64,000 bases of DNA from Kiloniellaceae bacterium (GTDB lineage: Bacteria; Pseudomonadota; Alphaproteobacteria; Kiloniellales; J153). Made by a program: the position numbers and the translations under genes. The notes under the pieces were generated by a model. That model did not search any database. It saw only the letters and a program-made list of their open reading frames with translations, and was not told the origin of the DNA. Positions 1 through 10,708 of the stretch are shown in pieces (position 1 is the stretch's first letter; each line of letters begins with the position of its first letter). The stretch spans positions 62,001 through 126,000 of the forward strand of contig JAJFGJ010000032.1 in assembly GCA_021776175.1 (NCBI GenBank). Direction: 5' to 3'.

Positions 1-2632
<2,632 letters not shown>

Positions 2633-2698
2633 AGACAAACACAAAATTTACCCACTCGCGGTAGGCTTATTTTTTCCCAGTATTGGATATGCCGCGCC

Positions 2699-2956
2699 AT
2701 GATGAAAGCCGAAGAGAGCCTAGAATTCATACTGGAGAAGGTGCAGGTTCTGGGGCGCGGAGACCGGCCCGATCAAAGGGCGGCCTACCGCGCACTCATC
2801 CACCTGACTCAACGCTGGGCCGAGCCGACGGACCTGTTTATTTCCGAGGACCTAGCCATGGCCGAGCGGATCGGCCAGGACCTGGCGGAGATTTCCCGCC
2901 ACGTCAATGAACTCCAGAATGCCTACATGAAGGCCCTGTTCGGCGAAACCGCTTAA
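2699..2956 (+). CDS. Small conserved-looking hypothetical protein
   Basis: An 85-residue, highly charged and probably helical soluble protein without signal peptide or membrane segment. No family is recognised. It starts at ATG 2699, 66 bases after ligA on the same strand, and ends three bases before the convergent stop of the M24 peptidase. A second methionine directly follows the first, so the start may be one codon later. It is kept because its codon use matches the flanking genes and no better frame exists in this interval. Function unknown. Confidence 0.6.
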   Translation: MMKAEESLEFILEKVQVLGRGDRPDQRAAYRALIHLTQRWAEPTDLFISEDLAMAERIGQDLAEISRHVNELQNAYMKALFGETA

Positions 2957-2958
2957 GG

Positions 2959-4779
2959 TTAGAGCGGGCGGGTTGCCTCATCCAGCCAGGCTGCGGTTTC
3001 GGCGTCCAGAGCGGCGCGGTGCGCCGCGCGCACGCGGGCGTGGTAAGCGTTCAGCCATTCCAGCTCGTCCGGGACCAGCAAAGCCGGATCGATCAGTCTG
3101 AGATCGATGGGCGCGAGAGTCAGGGTTTCGAAGGCCAGCATATCCTTTTCGCCGGCTGACTTGGCGGGGCTCTCAACCACGGCGACTAGATTCTCGATCC
3201 TGATGCCGTAGGCCCCGGTCTTATAGTACCCAGGCTCGTTGGACACGATCATGCCGGGTTCCAGCGCGGCATGGCTCGGCGCCTTGGCGATGCGCTGCGG
3301 TCCCTCGTGGACGTTGAGATAGCTGCCGACCCCATGTCCGGTGCCGTGGTCGTAGTCCAGGCCCGCCTGCCACAAGGAATACCGCGCCAGGGCATCCAGC
3401 TGATTCCCCGCCGTGCCTTGTGGAAAGCGGACCCGGGCCAGGGCGATATGCCCCTTGAGCACGCGGGTGAAGCGGTCGCGCGCCTCTGCGTCCGGCTCCC
3501 CGATGGCGAGCGTGCGGGTGACATCCGTCGTGCCGTCGAGATATTGCCCACCTGAATCGACCAGGTAGAGCTCACCCAGGCCCAGGGGCCGGTTACTGGC
3601 CTCCTCAACCCGGTAATGAACGATGGCGCCGTTCGGACCGGCGCCGGAGATAGTGTCGAACGAGGGGCCCTGAAAGAGGGCGTTTTCGCCACGCAAGCCC
3701 AGGAGCTTCTCAGCCGCTTCAAGCTCATCGATAGGATTTCCGGCCCTGGCGCGCGCTTCCGCCTCGCGGTCCAGCCAGGCCAGAAACCGGACCAACGATT
3801 GCCCGTCGCGGGCATGGGCCGCGCGCGCGCCCGCCAATTCGACGGAGTTTTTGCAGGCCTTGGGTAACTGGCAAGGATCGGACCGCTCCAAGATGGTCGC
3901 GCCGGCGGCGCGCAAACGCTGGAATATCCACGAGGCCGCGGTCCCCGGGTCGGCCAGAACGGTTTTCCAGGCCAACCCCAACTCATCCAGAACCGGGCCC
4001 AGTTCGCCGGGATCGTGGATCGTGACCTCATTGCCAATGTGGGCGCGAATCGCCGCGGTCGCCTTGGCCGGCGCCAGGAACCACCGCACCGACGCATCGG
4101 CGTGTATCACGGCGAAGGACAAGGGCAGCGGCGAGGTGGGCACATCCCCGCCGCGCACGTTCAACAGCCAGGCAAGTGAATCCGGTTGGGTTAGAACCGC
4201 CGCGCCGGCACCCCGCTTGGCAAGCTCGCCCGCGACTTGCGCGCGCTTATCGGCCGCCGCCAAGCCTGCATATTCAAGGGGGTGGGCAACGACCGGGCTT
4301 GACGGCGCCGGCGGGCGGTCCGCCCAAACCGTATCGAGTGGATTGTCGTCTTGAAACGCTAAGCTGGCCCCGGCTTTTTCCACCGCTGCGCGCAGGGTCT
4401 CGACCTGCCGTTCGCTGTGTAGCCAGGGATCGATGCCTAGCGCCTGTCCCGCCGACATGTGCTCGGCGATCCAATCGCCCGCCGGTTGTTCGGTTAGATG
4501 ACAAAATTCGAACAGGCCACCCTCGACCTGATCGCGAACCTGAAGCGTATAGCGGCCATCCACGAAGATGGCGGCGCGCGTACCCAGCACAACCGCCATC
4601 CCGGCCGAGCCGGTGAAGCCCGTCAGCCACGCCAGACGCTCGCAGTCGGCAGCCACGTACTCGCCCAAATGCGCGTCCGCCCGTGGGATCACAAAGCCGT
4701 CCAGGCCCCGGCGGGTCAGCTCTGCCCGGAGCATGGCCATGGGTGCTTCCGGCGGCTTGTCTTTACTGTTTTCAGCCAT
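2959..4779 (-). CDS. Xaa-Pro aminopeptidase, M24 family (three-domain PepP/XPNPEP type)
   Basis: A cytoplasmic metallopeptidase that removes N-terminal residues before proline. At 606 residues it matches the long three-domain form: two creatinase-N-like domains followed by the pita-bread catalytic domain. The dinuclear metal ligands are recognisable: Asp (VDSGGQY), Asp (GTTDVTRT), His (HGTGHGVG), Glu (SNEPGYY) and Glu (IRIENL). The start is ATG 4779. It stands alone, convergent with the small gene at 2699. All metal ligands appear intact, so an active enzyme is likely. Confidence 0.92.
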   Translation of the reverse strand: MAENSKDKPPEAPMAMLRAELTRRGLDGFVIPRADAHLGEYVAADCERLAWLTGFTGSAGMAVVLGTRAAIFVDGRYTLQVRDQVEGGLFEFCHLTEQPAGDWIAEHMSAGQALGIDPWLHSERQVETLRAAVEKAGASLAFQDDNPLDTVWADRPPAPSSPVVAHPLEYAGLAAADKRAQVAGELAKRGAGAAVLTQPDSLAWLLNVRGGDVPTSPLPLSFAVIHADASVRWFLAPAKATAAIRAHIGNEVTIHDPGELGPVLDELGLAWKTVLADPGTAASWIFQRLRAAGATILERSDPCQLPKACKNSVELAGARAAHARDGQSLVRFLAWLDREAEARARAGNPIDELEAAEKLLGLRGENALFQGPSFDTISGAGPNGAIVHYRVEEASNRPLGLGELYLVDSGGQYLDGTTDVTRTLAIGEPDAEARDRFTRVLKGHIALARVRFPQGTAGNQLDALARYSLWQAGLDYDHGTGHGVGSYLNVHEGPQRIAKAPSHAALEPGMIVSNEPGYYKTGAYGIRIENLVAVVESPAKSAGEKDMLAFETLTLAPIDLRLIDPALLVPDELEWLNAYHARVRAAHRAALDAETAAWLDEATRPL

Positions 4780-5071
4780 GAATCGCCCGCGCGAGAATTG
4801 GCCGGGAAGGCTAGGGCCGGGCGATCGACACTACAAGCCCCGTAAACCTGTCAGGATAAAGAATTCCAACCTCTTTTTTCACTAACTCACTGCTAAGTAA
4901 GTTTTTTTAAAGATATCTTAGGTATGTCGATTTAGCATTGCTGCAGTGCAATAAGCGCGCTCCAAGGATGTCCAGGAGCATCCTAAATTCTTGTCCTGAC
5001 TAACGGAAATGCGGCCCAGCGACCACAAGTCTAGGACCTGCATTGGAACGCTTTTTTGATGGAGAACCCAA
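4780..5071. other. AT-rich intergenic region between divergent genes
   Basis: The spacer between the divergent peptidase and DUF1127 genes is distinctly AT-rich against the local background, especially 4860-4935, and presumably carries both promoters. A small hairpin GGATG-8 nt-CATCC lies at 4966-4983. No ORF or RNA gene is recognised. A Shine-Dalgarno GGAG at 5061-5064 serves the TTG start at 5072. Confidence 0.5.
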
Positions 5072-5662
5072 TTGGCTCAGGCAATCGTTGAATACGCCGG
5101 GTCGACGCTAAGAGGCCACAAGCCGGCGTTCACCCATGACATCCTCGAAAGCGTCTTACGCTTTCTCGCACGCCGCCGGACCCAGCGCGAATTGGAGCGC
5201 TTGGACGACCATATGCTCGCCGACATTGGGTTATCGCGCGGCGATATCCATATGGCGGCGGCCCAGGCCACCGGCGTTCCCAGTCAAAAAAGAACCTCTT
5301 TTGGGGCGGAGTGGCTTTCGCTGATGCTAGCGGCCAGGAAGCGCGCGGGGATGGTTCGATCGCTCCGCCAGTTGCCCGACCACATCCTGAACGACATCGG
5401 TATCCAGCGCTGGCACATTGAAGAGTCGGTCTACCGCATCATGGCCGAGAGCGCCGCAAAGGTTACACAGTCGCGGACCGGGACGGATCAAGCCTCGCCG
5501 GTTCATGGCCTTCTTCACCGCCTCGAAGCGGCCACCTGGCCGTTCCGGCGCGCGCAAACAAGCCACGCCGAGGCCGGCCAGGCAGCGCACCTCGAAGTAA
5601 CGGAGGAACAGCGCCTGAAGTCAGCCGCGAACCATAACCAGGCACGTGCGGGCGTCGCCTGA
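5072..5662 (+). CDS. Tandem DUF1127-like protein
   Basis: A 196-residue soluble protein containing two copies of the short arginine-rich DUF1127-type motif (L..L.D..L.DIGL.R.DI). The first is around residues 30-62 (LDDHMLADIGLSRGDI), the second around 88-120 (LPDHILNDIGIQRWHI). DUF1127 proteins are usually 45-90 residues with one copy, and many are linked to stress or RNA-related control in alphaproteobacteria. The C-terminal 60 residues are Ala/Gln/Glu-rich and unrecognised. The start is TTG 5072 with GGAG seven bases upstream. A strong terminator follows at 5692. Function unknown. Confidence 0.75.
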   Translation: MAQAIVEYAGSTLRGHKPAFTHDILESVLRFLARRRTQRELERLDDHMLADIGLSRGDIHMAAAQATGVPSQKRTSFGAEWLSLMLAARKRAGMVRSLRQLPDHILNDIGIQRWHIEESVYRIMAESAAKVTQSRTGTDQASPVHGLLHRLEAATWPFRRAQTSHAEAGQAAHLEVTEEQRLKSAANHNQARAGVA

Positions 5663-5691
5663 CACCAATTCCATCTGACAGCGAAACTAGG

Positions 5692-5719
5692 CGGCGGCCC
5701 CGGAAGGGGCCGCCGTTTT
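5692..5719 (+). terminator. Rho-independent terminator
   Basis: A perfect 10-bp GC-rich stem, CGGCGGCCCC / GGGGCCGCCG, with a GGAA tetraloop is followed by TTTT. It lies 30 bases after the DUF1127 gene and next to the convergent prmA stop. Confidence 0.9.
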
Positions 5720-5723
5720 CATG

Positions 5724-6605
5724 TTAGTCCCCCGGCGTCAGAATCAGAACCGACCACTCGCCGAGCCTGATGTCACGCATCAAGCGGAGCGGATGGTGGC
5801 TTTCAACCACGGCCTTCGCTTGATCGGTCAGCAGGCCGGAGAGAACCGCGAAGCCGCCGGGCGCCAGGTTCCGGATCAAATCCGGTGCCATTTCGCAAAG
5901 CGGCCCGGCCAGTATGTTGGCTACAATCAGGTCGTAGGGCGCCCCCGCCGCCACCGCCGGGCATCGATAGCCGTCCCCCAGTTCGGCGCGCACCAAGTCC
6001 TGAACCCGGTTGATTCGCGCGTTTTCCCCGGTCAGGCGCACGGCATCCGGATCGTTATCCACGGCCAGGACCGGCGCGCCCCAAAGCTTGGCCACGGCCA
6101 GGGCCAAAATGCCGGTGCCGCAGCCCATGTCGAGGGCGCGCGCGATGCCGTGGCGCTGTTTGATTTCGGCCAGCGCCTGAAGACAGCCGTGGGTGGTTTC
6201 ATGCTGGCCGGTGCCGAAGGCGACGCTGGCCTCTATCTGTATGGGGATGGATCCGGGCGGTAGCGGTTCGCTCACATGGGCGCCGAAAATGTAAAAGGGC
6301 CCGGCGTGGACCGGCGCCAGGGCCTTGCGCCCCTCCGCGACCCAATCGAGATCCGGCAAGCGGGCGATATCGAATGCGGGCAGCGCCATCCCCGTGCCGA
6401 GCGCCGCGGCCGACAAAATGGCCGTCACCTGTGCATGGTCAGGTTCCTCGGCGGAGTACGATTCCAGGACCACTTGACCGTCCGGCCCCGGCAAATCGCT
6501 GGCGAGCGCGCCGCCAAGCCGGCCTAGCGCCGCCTCGAAAGCCGGAACGGCGGATTCGGGGACCGTCACCCGCAGGTGCCACGCCGCGCCTTGACCGCTC
6601 ACCAT
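5724..6605 (-). CDS. prmA: Ribosomal protein L11 methyltransferase PrmA
   Basis: A SAM-dependent methyltransferase that modifies ribosomal protein L11. The 293 residues match the family. The N-terminal substrate-recognition region is followed by the class I methyltransferase fold with motif I DMGCGTGILA, the acidic residue at the end of strand 2 (AVDNDPDA), and the post-I/IV motif IVANILAGPL characteristic of PrmA. The ATG at 6605 is eight bases downstream of the helicase stop, so the two are likely cotranscribed. The helicase-prmA-peptidase neighbourhood is typical for alphaproteobacteria. Confidence 0.93.
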   Translation of the reverse strand: MVSGQGAAWHLRVTVPESAVPAFEAALGRLGGALASDLPGPDGQVVLESYSAEEPDHAQVTAILSAAALGTGMALPAFDIARLPDLDWVAEGRKALAPVHAGPFYIFGAHVSEPLPPGSIPIQIEASVAFGTGQHETTHGCLQALAEIKQRHGIARALDMGCGTGILALAVAKLWGAPVLAVDNDPDAVRLTGENARINRVQDLVRAELGDGYRCPAVAAGAPYDLIVANILAGPLCEMAPDLIRNLAPGGFAVLSGLLTDQAKAVVESHHPLRLMRDIRLGEWSVLILTPGD

Positions 6606-6612
6606 GCCCTTT

Positions 6613-8898
6613 TCAGCCCGCCTGGTCGGCGGGCTGCACGAAACTGGCGATGACCTTCTTACGGCCGGCCTTGTCGAATTCGATGTCCAGGCGGTCGCCC
6701 TCGACCTTCATGACCCGGCCGTATCCGAACTTTTGGTGGAACACTTTACCGCCCTTGCTAAAGCCGCCGTCCGATGGGGAATCTATCGCCTTGGCCGTGA
6801 CCTCGATAAAGCTATCGCGCCGCTGCCCGCGTTGACGCGCCCGCGCCATGCCTGGGCTCCAGCGTTCGCCCGCCGTCCCGGCTTCTTGCGGCGGGGCAAA
6901 GCCAAAGCCGCTCGCGGTGGCGCCATAGAGGCCGGAATCGCTTTCGACCTCGATGTGCTCCTTGGGTAATTCGTCGATGAAGCGCGACGGGATCGCGGGC
7001 GCCCAGGACCCGTGCATGAGACGATTGGCGGCAAAGCTAATAATCGCGCGGGTGCGGGCCCGGGTTAGGCCGACATAGGCCAGGCGGCGCTCCTCCTCCA
7101 AGGCCCGCAGGCCGGATTCGTCCAGGGCCCTTTGGCTGGGAAACAAGCCTTCCTCCCAGCCGGACAGAAAGACGGTGTCGAACTCCAGACCCTTGGCGGC
7201 GTGCAGGGTCATAATGCTGACCATGTCCAGGCCCTGGGTCTCGATCAGCTCCATGACCAGGGCGACGTGTTCCAGAAAACCGGCCAGGGTGTCGAACTCG
7301 GCCATGGCATTGACCAATTCCTTGAGATTTTCCAGGCGGCCGGGCGCGTCGGGCGCCTTGTCGTTTTGCCACATGGCGGTGTAGCCGGATTCGTCGAGCA
7401 GGATCTCCGCTAACTCCGGGTGCGGCGTATTGTCGATCATGCCGCGCCAGCGTTCGAAATTAGCGAGAAAATCGGCCAGGGACCGGCGCGCGGCGGGACG
7501 CAGCTCATCGGTTTCCACCAAGCGCCGCGCGGCCTCGTACAAGGGTATATCCGCGGCCCGCGCCAGCGTGTGCAAATGCCGCAAGGTCACGTCGCCAAGA
7601 CCGCGCTTGGGTTTGTTCAAGATGCGTTCGAATGCCAGGTCGTGGCGGGGCGAGGCCAAGACCCGCAGGTAGGCGAGCGCGTCGCGCACCTCCAGGCGTT
7701 CGTAAAAGCGCGCCCCGCCCACCACCCGGTAGGGCAGCCCCAGGGTAATGAAGCGTTCCTCGAAGGCGCGGGTCTGGGCCCCCGTGCGCACCAGGATCGC
7801 CATGTTCGATAGGGCGAGACCCTTGCGCTGCCGGTCTTCGATTTCCTCGCCCACGAAACGGGCCTCGGCGTCGCCGTCCCAGAGGCCGCGCACGCGTACT
7901 TTTTCGCCCTCATCGCCCTCGGTCCAGAGAGTCTTGCCCAAGCGCCCCTTGTTATGGGCGATCAGGCCCGAGGCGGCCGCGAGAATACGCCCTGTCGAGC
8001 GGTAATTGCGCTCCAGGCGCACCACCTTGGCGCCGGGAAAATCGGTTTCGAACCGCAGGATGTTGTCGACCTCGGCCCCGCGCCAACCGTAAATCGATTG
8101 GTCGTCGTCGCCCACGCAGCAGATATTGCGATGGCCTTGCGCCAGCAGACGCAGCCACAGGTACTGCCCGACGTTGATATCTTGATACTCGTCGACTAGC
8201 AGATAACGAAAACGCCGGTGATAATCTTCCAGCACATCCGGGCAGGTCTGGAACAGGGTCAGATTGTGCAGCATCAAGTCGCCGAAATCGCAGGCGTTCA
8301 AGGTTCGCAGGCGCTCCTGATAAGCCGCGTAGAGCGCCAGCAAGCGGCTGCCCGATAGCTCCGCGCCCAAGCCTCTCGCTTGCCCGGCCGGCACTTTTTC
8401 CGGGGCCAACCCCTTGTCCTTCCACGCCTGTACGATCCCGAGAACGGCGCGGACCGGCGCTTTCTTATCCTCGATGCCCTCCGCCGCCATGATCTGCTTC
8501 AGCAGGCGTTGCTGGTCGTCGGTATCCAGGATCGTGAAGTCGGAGCGCAGGCCGATCCGTTCGGCATGTCGGCGCAGGATTCGCGCGGCGATGGCGTGAA
8601 AGGTGCCGAGCCACCAACCCTCGACCGGGCGGTTCAGGAGCGCCGCCACCCGCTCGCGCATCTCGCGCGCCGCCTTGTTGGTGAAGGTCACGGCCAGAAT
8701 CTGCCCCGGCGTGGCCCGCCCGGTCACCAGGAGGTGCCCGAGCCGCGTGGTCAAGGCGCGGGTCTTGCCCGTCCCCGCCCCGGCCAAGACCAGGACCGGG
8801 CCGTCCAGAGTCTCGACCGCCTCGCGCTGGGCCCGGTTAAGCGCCGCGAGGTAGGGAAAACGTTCTTCGGGGGGCTGAATTGGCATCGAGTTCGGCAT
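6613..8898 (-). CDS. UvrD/PcrA/Rep-type superfamily 1 DNA helicase
   Basis: A 3'-5' ATP-dependent DNA helicase for repair or replication restart, about 761 residues. SF1 motifs are visible in order: Walker A GAGTGKT, motif Ia TFTNKAAREM, motif II DEYQDIN, motif III GDDDQSIYGWRGA, motif IV ERNYRST, motif V MTLHAAKGLEFD and motif VI RRLAYVGLTRAR. The C-terminus has a Tudor-like tail (GDRLDIEFDKAGRKKV) typical of PcrA/UvrD. The frame is open to 8964, but ATG 8898 (or 8886) is preferred because it removes an unconserved leader and overlap with the divergent gene. Confidence 0.93.
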   Translation of the reverse strand: MPNSMPIQPPEERFPYLAALNRAQREAVETLDGPVLVLAGAGTGKTRALTTRLGHLLVTGRATPGQILAVTFTNKAAREMRERVAALLNRPVEGWWLGTFHAIAARILRRHAERIGLRSDFTILDTDDQQRLLKQIMAAEGIEDKKAPVRAVLGIVQAWKDKGLAPEKVPAGQARGLGAELSGSRLLALYAAYQERLRTLNACDFGDLMLHNLTLFQTCPDVLEDYHRRFRYLLVDEYQDINVGQYLWLRLLAQGHRNICCVGDDDQSIYGWRGAEVDNILRFETDFPGAKVVRLERNYRSTGRILAAASGLIAHNKGRLGKTLWTEGDEGEKVRVRGLWDGDAEARFVGEEIEDRQRKGLALSNMAILVRTGAQTRAFEERFITLGLPYRVVGGARFYERLEVRDALAYLRVLASPRHDLAFERILNKPKRGLGDVTLRHLHTLARAADIPLYEAARRLVETDELRPAARRSLADFLANFERWRGMIDNTPHPELAEILLDESGYTAMWQNDKAPDAPGRLENLKELVNAMAEFDTLAGFLEHVALVMELIETQGLDMVSIMTLHAAKGLEFDTVFLSGWEEGLFPSQRALDESGLRALEEERRLAYVGLTRARTRAIISFAANRLMHGSWAPAIPSRFIDELPKEHIEVESDSGLYGATASGFGFAPPQEAGTAGERWSPGMARARQRGQRRDSFIEVTAKAIDSPSDGGFSKGGKVFHQKFGYGRVMKVEGDRLDIEFDKAGRKKVIASFVQPADQAG

Positions 8899-8951
8899 CC
8901 CGCCAATGTATATATTGCCAACTTGGCCGCAACCCAGACTCGCGGGATGAC

Positions 8952-9566
8952 ATGGCACCGGCAAGCGAATCGCACTTAGGAACCGGCAAGCTGGCGCGGC
9001 TCCTCTACGCCGCCGCGGACGTCTATGGGGCGCCGGGCGACCCGACAGGCCTGACCATTGCGGGCCTCCTGCGCGCGGCTGGCGCGCCGGTAACGCGGCC
9101 GCCTAGCACGCGGCCGACGGCCTTGGAAAACCTGGCACTTGCCGTGGAAGCGATACCGCCTGGGCCCTTGGCCGGGCCAATTCGCGATTGCGCCGCGCAT
9201 CTGCCCTGGACCGACCGGGTCTTCGCCATGGCGGGCAATCTGGCCGGCGGCTATGCCTTCGTCGAAGTCGCCGGGCCGAACGGATTAGTCTCCTGCGGCG
9301 ATTTGCGTTTCGGGCTCTATCTGCAAACGCCGGATACCTTCTATCCGGCCCACAGTCACGCGGCCGAGGAGCGCTATCATGTGGTGAGCGGAACGGCCAA
9401 GTGGCAGAAGGACGACGGGGTTTTTCTCGCCATGGCGCCCGGCACCTCGATACACCACGCCCCCTGGCAGCGTCATGCCACGCAAACCGGGCGCGACGCG
9501 CTGCTCGCCCTGTGGGTCTGGACCGGGAATCTGGATACCGGGACCTATCGCATCGACGGCGTTTGA
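8952..9566 (+). CDS. DMSP lyase-like cupin protein (DddL/DddQ family)
   Basis: About 204 residues ending in a single cupin domain with the DMSP-lyase-type metal motif H-x-H-A-A-E-E-R-Y (PAHSHAAEERYH) and the later histidine segment HHAPWQRHATQT. This pattern is known in cupin lyases that cleave dimethylsulfoniopropionate to dimethyl sulfide and acrylate. The N-terminal half is helical. ATG 8952 is chosen over an upstream in-frame start at 8880 because the latter would overlap the divergent helicase. The next gene encodes a 2OG-Fe(II) oxygenase in convergent orientation. Substrate is inferred from motif only. Confidence 0.68.
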   Translation: MAPASESHLGTGKLARLLYAAADVYGAPGDPTGLTIAGLLRAAGAPVTRPPSTRPTALENLALAVEAIPPGPLAGPIRDCAAHLPWTDRVFAMAGNLAGGYAFVEVAGPNGLVSCGDLRFGLYLQTPDTFYPAHSHAAEERYHVVSGTAKWQKDDGVFLAMAPGTSIHHAPWQRHATQTGRDALLALWVWTGNLDTGTYRIDGV

Positions 9567-9581
9567 AGCCGCCCGCGCCGG

Positions 9582-10367
9582 TTACGCCAGGCGGCCGTAG
9601 AAGGTCATACGGGCGGATTCGGAAAGCGAAATTCCGGGCTCGGAATTGTAGGCAAGCACGACCAGCATACGGGTGCGCCCGCCCGCAACCGGCGCGACCC
9701 GATGGATGGCGTTACGGCCGCGAAACATGACCAGGGCGCCGGCCTTCATGGCCAGGCGTTTCGGTTCGATTTCGCCCTCCAGAACCCGGCCGACACCGGG
9801 GAAATTCATGTCGCCCCGGTCCGCGTCGCGCATGCCCTTGACGTATTCGAAAGCACCGCCTTCTTCCGGTTCCTGAATCATGAGCGTGATCGCGAACGAC
9901 GAGTTGTCGAAATGCCAACCCAGTTCCTGGCCCGCATCCGCGTAGTGAATATTCACCGACGATAAAGGGTCGGCATAGTCGTACAAAGCCGTCTCGCCCA
10001 AGACCGCGCAAAGGTAATCTCGAAATTCCGGTGCGTTATACAGCACGCGAAGGTGCGAACCCGCCGGCACGATATCGTCCGCGATCCCGCCCTTGGACGA
10101 CATAACGGTGCGATTGCGTGGATGATCCGCGAGGAACGCGGGATCGGGCGGCGTCAGATAGACATTATGCTCCTGGATGCAAAAATACGCGCGGTGCCGA
10201 TTGTCCTCGCCCTCGCGCCGGATGGAATCGACCGCACCGGAGCGCAAAAAACCGCGCAGGACCAGCGCCCCTTCCGCGTTCAAGGTATCGCGGCAGCTTG
10301 AGCGGAACCCAGGGTCGCCCAAGGGGTAGGTATCCGTGTCGGCGATCCGATTTAATGGAACAGGCAT
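9582..10367 (-). CDS. 2-oxoglutarate/Fe(II)-dependent oxygenase-like protein
   Basis: A 261-residue double-stranded beta-helix oxygenase. The iron ligands can be placed as H-x-D (WHFDNSSF) and a distal His with a following Arg for 2-oxoglutarate (NAIHRVAPVAGGRTR). The layout resembles the HalD/ArpA and phytanoyl-CoA dioxygenase-like groups acting on small molecules such as amino acids. There is no signal peptide, so it is cytoplasmic. It is convergent with the DMSP-lyase-like gene with a 15-base gap. The substrate cannot be deduced. Confidence 0.72.
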   Translation of the reverse strand: MPVPLNRIADTDTYPLGDPGFRSSCRDTLNAEGALVLRGFLRSGAVDSIRREGEDNRHRAYFCIQEHNVYLTPPDPAFLADHPRNRTVMSSKGGIADDIVPAGSHLRVLYNAPEFRDYLCAVLGETALYDYADPLSSVNIHYADAGQELGWHFDNSSFAITLMIQEPEEGGAFEYVKGMRDADRGDMNFPGVGRVLEGEIEPKRLAMKAGALVMFRGRNAIHRVAPVAGGRTRMLVVLAYNSEPGISLSESARMTFYGRLA

Positions 10368-10708
10368 TGGCTTACGATCCTGGTCAGAGAACTAGAAAAC
10401 TTTTTGCCCCGCGCGGCGATAAGTCAATAGGAAAGCGCCGGGAACCAGAGCCATCGCATATCGTCGCGCCACCGCTGATGGAAGGCAGGATCGGCGCTGT
10501 GCGTGCTTCGTCCCTCGACAGGCTCGGGATGAGGGTCTTTTTTTGTGCCATCCAAGATATTCCTCATCCTGAGCCTGTCGAAGGACGCACCGGCGGAGCT
10601 GCAACGCGAAATCCGCTTGCCCTGGCCAGGAACAATCGGCGCTTGACCGAAACGCCGGACACCTCCTTGATTGGTTGCCAAAGATCAGCCCTTAAGGAGT
10701 CTCAGCCC
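10368..10708. other. Intergenic region with an inverted-repeat element
   Basis: A 341-base spacer between divergent genes. It contains the 10511-10587 inverted repeat and the Shine-Dalgarno AAGGAG at 10693-10698 for the deacylase at 10709. Short open frames through the repeat have no coding support. No RNA gene is recognised. Confidence 0.55.
10511..10587. repeat. 26-bp imperfect inverted repeat, intergenic palindromic element
   Basis: The left arm 10511-10536 and right arm 10562-10587 are reverse complements with two mismatches across 26 bases, separated by 25 bases. The core is TCGACAGGCTC(A/G)GGATGAGG. Very similar palindromes are dispersed between genes in many alphaproteobacterial genomes. 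The transcript would form a long hairpin. Only one copy lies in this window. Confidence 0.75.

Noticed and set aside
10118..10708. N-terminal extension of the deacylase gene through the intergenic region
   Set aside because: The extension crosses the inverted repeat and a divergent gene and has no conserved features; ATG 10709 has a good ribosome-binding site.
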